A stretch of DNA of 64,000 bases from an uncultured Anaerolineae bacterium (GTDB lineage: Bacteria; Chloroflexota; Anaerolineae; JACIWP01), in contig CALIBQ010000010.1 of NCBI GenBank assembly GCA_938049385.1, forward strand, positions 22,154-86,153, in the 5' to 3' direction. Shown piece by piece: positions 1 through 8,108 of this stretch; positions within the stretch are counted from its first letter, which is position 1; each line of letters begins with the position of its first letter. A program made the position numbers and the translations under genes. The notes under the pieces are model-generated. The model was not told where the DNA came from, ran no database searches, and saw nothing but the letters and a program-made list of their open reading frames with translations.

Positions 1-1485
1 AACAATGTCCAACCTATCCCCCACCTGGCTACCTCTATTGACGTCAATGAAGATGCGACCGAGTACATCTTCCACCTGCCAGAGAACGCCAAGTGGAGCG
101 ACGGCACGCCACTCACCGCCGATGATGTGGTCTTCACCTATCACCTGGCCATTCACCCCGTCGTCGGCCAGGCGGTCTGGGCCAACAACTTCTCCAGCGT
201 GAAGGGCGCCACCGAGTACCAGAAGGGCGAGGCCGACAAGATCGAGGGTATCCAGGCGGTAGATGCCCATACGGTGCGTTTCGAGCTGAAACAGCCCAAC
301 GCCGCTTTCCTGTTCAACACCTACCTGGGTATTCTGCCCAAGCACATCCTGGGCGAGGTGCCGCCGGAAGAGCTGGAGAAGCACCCGTATGTGGATGCCC
401 CCACGGTGACCTCCGGCCCGTATGATTTCGTGGAATTCGTGCCCGAGCAGTACATCCACCTGAAGAAGAAGGCCGATTACTGGGGAACGCCGGCCACGCT
501 GGATGAGGTCTACATCAAGCTCTTCGAGTCCACCGCCACCACGCTGGCCCAGTTGGAAGCCGGCGAGATCGACGTTGCCCTCATCCCGCCCGAGGAATTG
601 GAGCGCTTCGAGGGACTGCCGTACATCGAGGTCGCCAAGGTCAAGGGCATCGGCTACTACGTCACACATTTCGACTTCCGCAACGCGGAGCAGATCGCCC
701 AGCTCAATAAGCCCAAGGATCAGGGCGGCAAGGGCTACAGCATCACCAAGACGCCCAAGCCCTACCTCCAGGACAAGCGCTTCCGCCAGGCCCTGGCCTA
801 TGCTGTGGACGCCAATGCGGTCATCCAGGTGGTCGCCGGCGGTGAAGCCACCCCCATCTACAGCTCCATCTTCGGCCCGGAATGGGCGGTCAACCCGAAC
901 CTCAACAAGTACGACCGCGATATCAACAAGGCCAAGGAGCTGATGACCGCGGCCGGCGTCACGTTCGACGAAAAGGGCACTGCCCTGTGGGAAGGCAAGC
1001 CCATCACCCTGGTCTACTTGTCCAACACCTCCGAAGAAGCGCGCAAGCTCGGCGAGGTGCTCCAGCAACAGCTCAGCGAAGTCGGCATTCGGCTGGACAT
1101 CAAACTGGTCACCAGCTCGGCCTTCCTGAGCGCGGCCATCAACGGCGAAGGTGACCTCATCCGCAACGCCGGCGGCCGCTTTGGCGCCGACCCCAGCGTC
1201 TCCTCGCTGTATTACACCTGCAAGGCCGGCTGGGCAGAGCTCGTCATCGGCTTCTGCAACCCCCGCTTCGACGAGCTGATGAGCCAGGGCGTCGCCACCA
1301 GCGACATCAAGGAGCGGCAGAAGATTTACTGGGAAGCCAGCGCCATCCTGAACGAGGAGCTTCCCAGCCTCTTCTTCTACACGCCCAACGTCTTCTTCGG
1401 CATCAACAAAGGCCTCAAGGGCCTGAAGCCCAGCGCCGACCCAGGCTACTTGACCTGGAACATCATCGAATGGTATTTTGAGTAA
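1..1485 (+). CDS. ABC transporter substrate-binding protein, family 5 (5' truncated)
   Basis: The reading frame is open from base 1, so the N-terminus (lipoprotein signal and first lobe) lies outside the window. The visible 494 residues are a family 5 solute-binding protein (SBP_bac_5, DppA/OppA fold): it has the WSDGTPLTADDVVFTYH segment near the start, the FRQALAYAVD segment in the middle and the typical C-terminal stretch before the stop. Such proteins sit outside the membrane and deliver peptides or, in many free-living bacteria, oligosaccharides to a DppB/DppC permease. Two permease genes follow on the same strand, and a strong stem-loop lies just after the stop. The sialidase-like and hydrolase-like genes of the operon suggest a glycan ligand; that is inference. 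Confidence 0.93.
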   Translation, partial: NNVQPIPHLATSIDVNEDATEYIFHLPENAKWSDGTPLTADDVVFTYHLAIHPVVGQAVWANNFSSVKGATEYQKGEADKIEGIQAVDAHTVRFELKQPNAAFLFNTYLGILPKHILGEVPPEELEKHPYVDAPTVTSGPYDFVEFVPEQYIHLKKKADYWGTPATLDEVYIKLFESTATTLAQLEAGEIDVALIPPEELERFEGLPYIEVAKVKGIGYYVTHFDFRNAEQIAQLNKPKDQGGKGYSITKTPKPYLQDKRFRQALAYAVDANAVIQVVAGGEATPIYSSIFGPEWAVNPNLNKYDRDINKAKELMTAAGVTFDEKGTALWEGKPITLVYLSNTSEEARKLGEVLQQQLSEVGIRLDIKLVTSSAFLSAAINGEGDLIRNAGGRFGADPSVSSLYYTCKAGWAELVIGFCNPRFDELMSQGVATSDIKERQKIYWEASAILNEELPSLFFYTPNVFFGINKGLKGLKPSADPGYLTWNIIEWYFE

Positions 1486-1503
1486 GCGGGCTTCGGCCCA
1501 GGC

Positions 1504-1540
1504 GGCACAGCAGGTCGGGGTTCCCCCGGCCTGCTGTGCC
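1504..1540 (+). promoter_or_regulatory. Intercistronic stem-loop after the binding-protein gene
   Basis: An 11-bp perfect inverted repeat (1504-1514 with 1530-1540) encloses an inner CGGGG/CCCCG pairing. No T-tract follows and the permease starts 28 bases later. Stem-loops of this kind between a binding-protein gene and its permease commonly protect the upstream mRNA and lower permease expression; that role is inferred from position. Confidence 0.6.
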
Positions 1541-1568
1541 CTACCATCACAGCGATCAGGTCGGGAAC

Positions 1569-2528
1569 ATGAGCAAATACATCATACGCCGGCTCCTCAT
1601 CTCCATCCCTGTACTGCTCGGCATCACGGTCATCGTCTTTCTGCTCATCCATTTCGCCCCGGGCGACCCGGTCATGGGCATGATTGACCCCACCCAGGGC
1701 AGTTTCAGCGCCGAACTCATCGAGCGCGAGCGCGCCCGCCTTGGGCTGGACAAACCCCTCCCCGTCCAGTATGTCATGTGGCTGGGGCGCGTCCTGCGCG
1801 GCGATCTGGGTTATTCCCTTATTACTCATAAACCAGTGGCCAAACTGATCGGTGAGCGCATTTGGCCCACGGTCCAGCTCACCCTCTCCGCCCTGCTCCT
1901 GAGCATCGTCGTGGGCGTAACGATCGGTATTATCTCCGCGGTGAAGCAATACTCGTGGATCGACTACCTCACCACGCTTTTCTCCTTCGCCGCGGTGAGC
2001 GTGCCGGGCTTCTTCCTAGCCCTCGGTCTAATCTTCATCCTGGCCCTGAAACTCCAGTGGCTCCCCACCTCCGGCATGCAGACACTGGGACAGCCCTTTT
2101 CGGTGGGGGACCGCCTGAAGCATATGATTATGCCAGTGATGGTGCTATCGGTGACCATCACGGCGCCCTTGGTGCGCTACGCCCGCTCCTCCATGCTGGA
2201 TGTACTGCGTCAAGATTACGTGAATGCCGCCCGGGCCAAAGGACTGCGCGAATGGGTAGTGATTCTACGGCACGCCCTGCCCAACGCGCTCATCCCGCTG
2301 GTCACGGTCGTCGGACTGCGCCTGCCGGCCCTCTTCGAGGGCTCCGTCATCGTCGAGCAAATCTTCCACTGGCAGGGCATGGGCTCACTCAACATTTGGG
2401 CGGTGATGAACCAGGACTACACCACCCTGATGGGGCTGAACATGTTCACCGCCATCCTGGTGCTGGGCGCTAACCTGCTCACCGACATCGCCTATGCTAT
2501 CGTTGACCCACGCATCAAGTACGAGTGA
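1569..2528 (+). CDS. ABC transporter permease, DppB/OppB type
   Basis: 319 residues. The N-terminus MSKYIIRRLLISIPVLLGITVIVFLLIHFAPGD is split here only for description: a basic start, a first membrane helix and the family's HFAPGDP motif. Several more helices follow, and the cytoplasmic EAA loop is recognisable around YVNAARAKGLREWVVILRHALPNA. This is the DppB-type subunit of a dipeptide/oligopeptide/glycan importer. The ATG at 1569 is preferred to one 33 bases upstream, because the latter falls inside the intercistronic stem-loop. The partner DppC-type gene is not adjacent: a hydrolase-like gene is inserted between the two permease genes. ATPase genes are absent from the visible part of the operon and may lie upstream. 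Confidence 0.95.
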   Translation: MSKYIIRRLLISIPVLLGITVIVFLLIHFAPGDPVMGMIDPTQGSFSAELIERERARLGLDKPLPVQYVMWLGRVLRGDLGYSLITHKPVAKLIGERIWPTVQLTLSALLLSIVVGVTIGIISAVKQYSWIDYLTTLFSFAAVSVPGFFLALGLIFILALKLQWLPTSGMQTLGQPFSVGDRLKHMIMPVMVLSVTITAPLVRYARSSMLDVLRQDYVNAARAKGLREWVVILRHALPNALIPLVTVVGLRLPALFEGSVIVEQIFHWQGMGSLNIWAVMNQDYTTLMGLNMFTAILVLGANLLTDIAYAIVDPRIKYE

Positions 2529-2535
2529 GGCCGGC

Positions 2536-3645
2536 ATGGGCAAAGGCACGCAACCAGACGGGCTGAGGCTGTGGTGCGGCATCGGCGGGGTCTATTATTA
2601 CCCCCGGCCGGCCCAGAAGCCGGCCATCCGCGGCTTCCTGGACCAGTGTGCCGCGGCCGGCATCCGCACCCTCCTGCCCTACTTCAGCTTCTTCCATTCG
2701 GGAGAGCCGGCCGTCCTGCGCTTCGAGCACGGCCGCCGGCCGTGGGACCCGCGCGCCGTGCTGGCCCCCCTGCACTTCTACGCCGACCTGGGGTGGGACC
2801 CCCTGGCGTTTTTCACGGACGAGGCGCGCCGGCGGGGACTGCAGGTCATCCCCTACACCGCGCCGGACATTGACGGCTCCTGCTTCCCCAACTGGCACTC
2901 ACCGGTGGGCGAGAAACTGCCCATCCTGACCGTGACCGCCTTCGCCAACGAACACCCGGAGATGTGGGCACGCACCGCAGTGGGCGAGGATTCCCTGGCG
3001 GCCGCCGGCTGTGTGCGGATGAGCTTCGGCTTCGCTGAGGCGCGAGCGTACCGCGCCGGCCAGCTCGCCGCCCTCGTGCGCCGCTGTGGGTGCGCCGGCA
3101 TCGAGCTGGAATTCCTGTGCGGTAGAGAAGCGGCCAGTCCTTTCGGGTTCGAAGCGCCCATCGTGCGGAGCTTTGAGGAGGCCTATGGCCGAACGCCGGC
3201 CGGCGCCGAGGATGAGGAATGGCTGAGGCACCGCGCCAGCTTCACCACCCGCTTCATCCGCGAACTGCGCCAGGCCCTGCCCGCCGGCACTATCCTATCC
3301 GCGGCAGTTTCCGGTGAGCCGGATACGGCATCCCGCTGGGGCTATGATTGGCCGGCCTGGGCGCGGGAAGGCCTCATGGATGCCGTTACCCTGCGGCTGA
3401 TGACCAATGACATCGAGTCCATCGCCGGCCAGGTGCGCGCCGCTCGGCAGGCCATTGGAGATGCGGCCCTCCTGGTGGCGCAGTTATGCTGTTGGGGCGA
3501 GCGCCGCCTTTCCACCATGGACGATATCCTGGGCGCGGCGCATGCGGCGAGAGAGGCCGGCGCCGATGCCGTCGGTGTTTACCGCGCCGACAGTGTGCAG
3601 GCACTGGAGCTGTGGCCGGCCTTGAAAACGCTGGCCGGCGAATAG
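2536..3645 (+). CDS. TIM-barrel glycoside-hydrolase-like protein
   Basis: 369 residues, no signal peptide, so probably cytoplasmic. The start at 2536 follows the permease stop by 7 bases. The sequence has the look of a family-10-like or alpha-galactosidase-like (beta/alpha)8 barrel: an early GGVYYYPRPAQ strand, a LLPYFSFFH strand, VIPYTAPDIDGSCFPNWHSP, then GIELEFLCG, a possible catalytic acidic region, and late strands with AVTLRLMTNDIES and LLVAQLCCWGE. I cannot assign a family or substrate with certainty. Its position between two permease genes of one importer suggests it acts on the imported compound, for example cleaving an oligosaccharide. A non-enzymatic member of the fold cannot be excluded. 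Confidence 0.6.
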   Translation: MGKGTQPDGLRLWCGIGGVYYYPRPAQKPAIRGFLDQCAAAGIRTLLPYFSFFHSGEPAVLRFEHGRRPWDPRAVLAPLHFYADLGWDPLAFFTDEARRRGLQVIPYTAPDIDGSCFPNWHSPVGEKLPILTVTAFANEHPEMWARTAVGEDSLAAAGCVRMSFGFAEARAYRAGQLAALVRRCGCAGIELEFLCGREAASPFGFEAPIVRSFEEAYGRTPAGAEDEEWLRHRASFTTRFIRELRQALPAGTILSAAVSGEPDTASRWGYDWPAWAREGLMDAVTLRLMTNDIESIAGQVRAARQAIGDAALLVAQLCCWGERRLSTMDDILGAAHAAREAGADAVGVYRADSVQALELWPALKTLAGE

Positions 3646-3655
3646 TAACGAAATT

Positions 3656-3684
3656 CTCCTTTTCCCCGTGCACGGGGAAAGGAG
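3656..3684 (+). promoter_or_regulatory. Intercistronic stem-loop
   Basis: An almost perfect inverted repeat (CTCCTTTTCCCCGTG against CACGGGGAAAGGAG, one bulged base) sits between the hydrolase-like gene and the second permease. No T-run follows, so it looks like an mRNA-stabilising or processing hairpin rather than a terminator. It is the second such hairpin in this operon. Confidence 0.5.
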
Positions 3685-3731
3685 GCGGGGCACCTTGACC
3701 CTGAACGATACTACGCAATGGGGAAGCTGAC

Positions 3732-4634
3732 ATGGCAGTACAGGGAACACAAACAGTGAACGTGAACTGGCGGGCGATGCGCCAAGAAAGCATGGGACAG
3801 CGCATCCTGCGCAGATTCCTGCGCCATCGGCTGGCGGTCGCCGGCGCCGTCGTCATTATCATCCTGGCCCTGGTGGCCATCCTGGCGCCCTATGTGGCCG
3901 GCCAGGACCCCTATTACCAAGATTACTCGGCTATCAGGACGCCTCCGTCCCGCGAACACATCTTGGGGACCGATCCGCTGGGCCGCGATGTCTGGGCACG
4001 CCTGGTGTATGCCACACGGGTCTCCCTCTCGGTGGGCCTGGTGGCCGTCATGATTTACACCATCATCGGCACGATACTGGGCGCACTGGCCGGCTACTAC
4101 GGCGGCGCGGTGGACACCTTTATCATGCGTATCACCGACGTCTTTATGTGCTTCCCACTGCTCATCATCATTATCACGGTGGTGGCGCTGGTCGGTGCCA
4201 GCCTGTACAACATCATGGCCGTCATCGGCCTGCTGGCCTGGCCCAGCATCTGCCGGCTGGTGCGTGGGCAGTTCCTCAGCCTGCGGGAGCAGGAATTCAT
4301 CACCGCCGCCCGCTGTGTGGGAGTGCCAGGCGGCCGGCTCATCCTGCGCCACCTCCTGCCCAACTGCGTCGGCCCGATCACGGTGGCCGCCACCTTCGGC
4401 ATGGCCGGCGCCATCCTGACCGAGGCCAGCCTCAGCTTCCTGGGACTGGGTGTCCCGCCGCCCCAGCCGAGCTGGGGACAAATGCTCACCGATGCCCAGA
4501 AGCTCACCGTGCTGTCGCGCATGCCGTGGCTGTGGGTGCCACCGGGCATCATGATTGCCCTGACCGTGCTGTGCGTCAACTTCGTCGGTGACGGTCTGCG
4601 CGACGCGCTGGACCCGCGCATGCGGATCGATTAA
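3732..4634 (+). CDS. ABC transporter permease, DppC/OppC type
   Basis: 300 residues. The N-terminal tail and first helix (residues about 35-58) are followed by the family's HILGTDPLGRDVWARLVYATRVSL motif and an EAA loop around EFITAARCVGVPGGRLILRHLLPNC. The C-terminus DGLRDALDPRMRID is typical of DppC. It pairs with the DppB-type gene upstream to form the membrane channel. A second in-frame ATG 60 bases later would also be possible, but the first gives the usual family length and has a purine-rich GGGAAGC stretch upstream. Confidence 0.95.
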   Translation: MAVQGTQTVNVNWRAMRQESMGQRILRRFLRHRLAVAGAVVIIILALVAILAPYVAGQDPYYQDYSAIRTPPSREHILGTDPLGRDVWARLVYATRVSLSVGLVAVMIYTIIGTILGALAGYYGGAVDTFIMRITDVFMCFPLLIIIITVVALVGASLYNIMAVIGLLAWPSICRLVRGQFLSLREQEFITAARCVGVPGGRLILRHLLPNCVGPITVAATFGMAGAILTEASLSFLGLGVPPPQPSWGQMLTDAQKLTVLSRMPWLWVPPGIMIALTVLCVNFVGDGLRDALDPRMRID

Positions 4635-4670
4635 CCCGGCCCTATCACCCCGCCTATAAGGAGCTCGCGT

Positions 4671-5744
4671 ATGGAACACATTATCGTGTACAAGGACGAA
4701 GGGGCCTACTCCTGTTTTCCGGGCCTTGCCCGACGGCGCAGTGGAGAGCTATGGCTGGTCTTCCGCTATGCCGGCGCCTTCAGCGTCCAAGCCGTCCGCC
4801 TGGGCAAATATGACCACGTGGACAAAGGCGCTCGCATTGCCTATTCCCGCTCGCTGGACAACGGGCGCACCTGGAGCCCCATCACCATCCTGCCCCCCAG
4901 CGACCCAGAATGCGGCGAGCAGGACTGTTCCATCACCGAACTGCACGATGGCACGCTCATGATCAACTTCTTCCGCTGGCGGGTGGTGCCGGAGGCGGAA
5001 AAAGATCGGCTCCCCTTCCCCGCATACCACCTGTACGACGGCTCCTGGGCAGATGTGGAGGGGCCGTGGGTCATCCGCTCACGGGATGATGGAAAAAGCT
5101 GGGAACCGCCGGTGCGCGTGGACAGCTCCCCCTTGCCGCGCGCCGGCACCGCCGACGCCGTCCTGGAACTGCCGGACGGCACCCTGCTGATGGGCATTTA
5201 CGGCGCGCATTATCCCTCGCGGGTGTGCGCGGCATATGTGGTGCGTTCAACAGATGGGGGGAAAACCTGGGGGAATGCCGGCCTCATCGCGCGCGACCCG
5301 GAGGAGCGCATCAGCTTCGAGGAGCCGGCGCTGGCGCTGACGCCCGCCGGCCATCTCATCGCCGTCCTGCGCGCCGGCGAACCGCGCAACTACCAATACC
5401 TTTACCGCGCCTTCTCATACGACGGGGGGCTGACCTGGACGGAGCTGGAGCAAACGCCCATGTGGGGCCATCCGGCGCATGTCCTGCCGCTCGCCGACGG
5501 GCGCCTGCTGTGCACCTACGGCTACCGCCGGCCGCCCTTCGGGGTGCGCGCCTGCCTGAGCGAAGATAACGGCCGCACCTGGGACATCGAACATGAGATC
5601 GTCCTGCGGGACGACGGCGCCTCGCGCGATATCGGCTACCCTACTTCCGTACAGCTCCCGGACGGCACTATCCTGACCGCTTATTACATCCATGGAGAGG
5701 ACCTGATCCGGCACATCGCTGTAACGCGCTGGGTGGCGCCCTGA
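4671..5744 (+). CDS. Sialidase-like BNR-repeat protein
   Basis: 357 residues. It contains five Asp-box motifs of the form S-x-D-x-G-x-(T/S)-W (SLDNGRTW, SRDDGKSW, STDGGKTW, SYDGGLTW, SEDNGRTW), the hallmark of the six-bladed sialidase/neuraminidase propeller. No signal peptide is visible, so it would act in the cytoplasm, presumably on material brought in by the ABC importer. AAGGAG lies 7-12 bases before the start. The family includes true exo-alpha-sialidases and many relatives of unknown specificity; I do not see enough to claim a sialic acid substrate. The gene ends inside a palindrome shared with the convergent gene, with the two stop codons abutting. Confidence 0.8.
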   Translation: MEHIIVYKDEGAYSCFPGLARRRSGELWLVFRYAGAFSVQAVRLGKYDHVDKGARIAYSRSLDNGRTWSPITILPPSDPECGEQDCSITELHDGTLMINFFRWRVVPEAEKDRLPFPAYHLYDGSWADVEGPWVIRSRDDGKSWEPPVRVDSSPLPRAGTADAVLELPDGTLLMGIYGAHYPSRVCAAYVVRSTDGGKTWGNAGLIARDPEERISFEEPALALTPAGHLIAVLRAGEPRNYQYLYRAFSYDGGLTWTELEQTPMWGHPAHVLPLADGRLLCTYGYRRPPFGVRACLSEDNGRTWDIEHEIVLRDDGASRDIGYPTSVQLPDGTILTAYYIHGEDLIRHIAVTRWVAP

Positions 5745-5757
5745 TTATGGGCGCCAC
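5733..5757. terminator. Palindrome shared by two convergent gene ends
   Basis: A 9-bp perfect stem (GTGGCGCCC/GGGCGCCAC) has a 7-base loop that contains both stop codons: TGA of the plus-strand gene and the complement of TAA of the minus-strand gene. The hairpin therefore lies within both coding sequences. A bidirectional terminator or mRNA 3'-end-protecting role is inferred; there is no T-tract. Confidence 0.6.
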
Positions 5758-7952
5758 GCCGGCGCTTGGCTGTTGACATCGGCCGGCGAGATGCGCGTTA
5801 CCTCGCTTCCATCTATGCGCATGACGTAAATGCCCCATTCCCCATCGCGGTTGGAGCAGAAGGCGATGCGCGTGCCGTCCGGCGACCAGGCCGGCCAGTG
5901 GTCGTTGGCCCTGGGCAGGCGCGTCAGATTCTGCTGTTGCTCTCCATTGGCCAGCATGATGTAAATCTCGGCGTTGCCGTCGCGGTTGGACTCGAAGGCG
6001 ATGTAGCGGCCGTCGGGCGACCACGCCGGCGACAAGTCACTGCCCCGCGCGTTCGTCAATTGCTTGACGTTCTGCGCGGCGCGGTCCATCACGTAAATAT
6101 CCCAATCCCCATCCCGCTTGGAAGCGAAGGCGATCCACTTGCCGTCGGGCGACCAGGCCGGCGCGATATCCGCCTCTGGGTCGTTCGTCAGCCGCATGGG
6201 ATAAGAGCCGTCGGACCACATGACGTAGATTTCCCAGTTGCCGTCCCGCATGGAGGAGAAGGCGATCTCCGTGCCGTCGGGTGACCAGGCCGGCGTCCAG
6301 TCATCGGCAGGATCGTTCGTCAGGTTGCGGACCCCCGTCCCATCAATGTTCATCACGTAAATTTCCTTGTTGCCGTCGCGGTCCGAGACGAACGCCAGCC
6401 GCTTGCCCTCCGGCGCCCACGCCGGGGAAGTATTCTCCCCTTCACCAGTGGTCAGGGCTGTCGGCAGACTGCCATCCGCCCCCATGACCCATATCTGCCA
6501 CTTTTCTTTGCCCTGCTTGCTCATATAAGCGATGGCCGGCAGGGAGCGCGCCAGCACCAGCGGTTTGGTCGGCGTGGCGGTCCAGGTGGGGGAAGGAGTG
6601 ATTGGCGGGAGAGAGGCAGGCGCAGGGGTGCCGCGGTTCGCCTCGCCGGCCAGCATGGCCGCCAGGGTTGCCAGACCTGGGGTGGGCGTCGGAGCCGCCG
6701 GCGGGGACGCGGCCGGCGGGCGCAAAAAAACCATCAGGGTCACCGCGGCCAGCAGGACCATCAGGGGCACCAGCAAGGCCGCCGTCCATGAGCGATGAGG
6801 CGCCGGCGCGGGGGTTCCCTTCTCCACCGGCCGCGGCCGGCGGGGATTCCAGCGCAAGCGCGCCAGCACCTGCGCCGGCGGGTGCTGAACCTTCAGCCAA
6901 TGGCGGAATACCTCCACCACCGGCCGATAGCTGTGCGCGCCCAACTGCTCCAGCGCGCCGGCCTGCTCCAGTTGATCCAGCTCCGCCAGGATATCCGGGA
7001 AGGCGGCCTCGATGCCCTCGGCGCGCAGGGCCACCGCCATCTGCGCCGGCGTGATGACCTCATGCTCCCCGCGCAGCGCGCCCATCAGGCTGAGGAGAAT
7101 CTTCCCCTCGCCAGAAGCCCGCTCCCATATCTGCACAAAGATGGGCAGGGAGCGCTGTGCGATGGCCTCCAGTGCTGGGTCAATGTCCACCAGGCCGGCT
7201 CGGCCGGCTTCCGCCCGCCGTGCAAAGATTTCAGCGCACAGGAGCTGGATGAAGTAGGGCCGCCGGCTGGTCAGCTCGTCAATCCGCTCCAGTGCCTCGT
7301 ATTCATACTCCAGCCGGCCCTCCGCCGGCACGCGGATCAGCCGCATCGCCTCGGCACGGCTGAGCGGCTCCAGCCGGCGCGCCGGCGCCCGGCCAAAGGG
7401 AAGCTTGTCCAGCCGGCGCAGATATTCCGCAGAACACGCCGCACACACAATGAACAGGCGCGGGAAACGGTCCCAAAGAACCGCCAGGCGGTCCAGGAAC
7501 GCCCAGGCAGTGCCATCCTGGTCCTCCCGAAGCCGGCGGTCCAGGTCATCCAGCAGAACCACCAGCCGGCCCTGCGCGTTCCAGGCCGGCAGAATTTCCG
7601 CCAGCTCCTCCACGTCAGCGTTTGGGGGGATGGCCTGTCCGGTCACTGCGCTCAGCGCTTCCAGCAGGGCCGGCCAGGGATCGCGCCGGCGTTCGGCGAG
7701 GGAGAAATATACCGCTGTGTACGGCTCCTCTGCCTCTTGCGCCAGGCGCAGTAAGAGGGAGCTTTTGCCTATGTACGGTTCGCCCTCGATGAGGAGCAAG
7801 CGCTCCCCGTGTTCCAGGGCCTGCCAGGCCCATGCCATGACCTCGCGCCGGCCGACGAAAAAGCCGTGCGCCGGCACCGGGCCGTCCACATGGTAGGGAT
7901 TGCCAGGCACAGACAAGCTCTTCTCCTCCTCCGGCCAGGGTGCTGGGTGCAT
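5745..7952 (-). CDS. Membrane AAA-type ATPase fused to a TolB-like beta-propeller
   Basis: 735 residues in three parts. Residues about 25-350 form an AAA/ORC-like nucleotide-binding region with a Walker A (GEPYIGKSS, near 56-64), a Walker B (RLVVLLDDLD, near 130) and a following helical/winged region. A single hydrophobic segment lies near 391-410, followed by a Pro/Thr-rich linker. Residues about 475-735 form a TolB/WD40-like propeller with repeated PAWSPDGxxIAF and NxEIYVM units. The first blade lacks its PAW strand and the protein ends with APAWRP, so the last strand probably closes a six-bladed ring. By this layout the ATPase would be inside the cell and the propeller outside. Function is unknown; a STAND-like signalling role is one possibility. 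Confidence 0.8.
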   Translation of the reverse strand: MHPAPWPEEEKSLSVPGNPYHVDGPVPAHGFFVGRREVMAWAWQALEHGERLLLIEGEPYIGKSSLLLRLAQEAEEPYTAVYFSLAERRRDPWPALLEALSAVTGQAIPPNADVEELAEILPAWNAQGRLVVLLDDLDRRLREDQDGTAWAFLDRLAVLWDRFPRLFIVCAACSAEYLRRLDKLPFGRAPARRLEPLSRAEAMRLIRVPAEGRLEYEYEALERIDELTSRRPYFIQLLCAEIFARRAEAGRAGLVDIDPALEAIAQRSLPIFVQIWERASGEGKILLSLMGALRGEHEVITPAQMAVALRAEGIEAAFPDILAELDQLEQAGALEQLGAHSYRPVVEVFRHWLKVQHPPAQVLARLRWNPRRPRPVEKGTPAPAPHRSWTAALLVPLMVLLAAVTLMVFLRPPAASPPAAPTPTPGLATLAAMLAGEANRGTPAPASLPPITPSPTWTATPTKPLVLARSLPAIAYMSKQGKEKWQIWVMGADGSLPTALTTGEGENTSPAWAPEGKRLAFVSDRDGNKEIYVMNIDGTGVRNLTNDPADDWTPAWSPDGTEIAFSSMRDGNWEIYVMWSDGSYPMRLTNDPEADIAPAWSPDGKWIAFASKRDGDWDIYVMDRAAQNVKQLTNARGSDLSPAWSPDGRYIAFESNRDGNAEIYIMLANGEQQQNLTRLPRANDHWPAWSPDGTRIAFCSNRDGEWGIYVMRIDGSEVTRISPADVNSQAPAWRP

Positions 7953-8053
7953 TATAGCACAGGGGACAGCGCGGGGACAAAGCGCGCGCCGCGAGGGTGG
8001 GGGAAGCCTATGCGGGTGCCAGTCATCCGAGGGAAAAGGGTCTTCAAATTACA

Positions 8054-8088
8054 GCGCGGGGATGAGGTAGTGACCGTCATCCCCGCGC
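8054..8088. terminator. Hairpin downstream of the large secreted-protein gene
   Basis: A 12-bp perfect inverted repeat (GCGCGGGGATGA and its complement) with an 11-base loop lies in the 156-base gap between two minus-strand genes, just past the stop of the 1741-residue protein. The flanking T content is low, so termination is probable but not certain. Nothing else is visible in the gap. Confidence 0.55.
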
Positions 8089-8108
8089 CGTGGCGCTGAT
8101 GGGAGGAG

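Noticed and set aside
8010..8099. A 29-codon plus-strand frame after a GGTGGGGG stretch in the gap before the large secreted-protein gene
   Set aside because: It spans the 12-bp hairpin that most likely terminates the neighbouring gene, and the peptide shows no family features.
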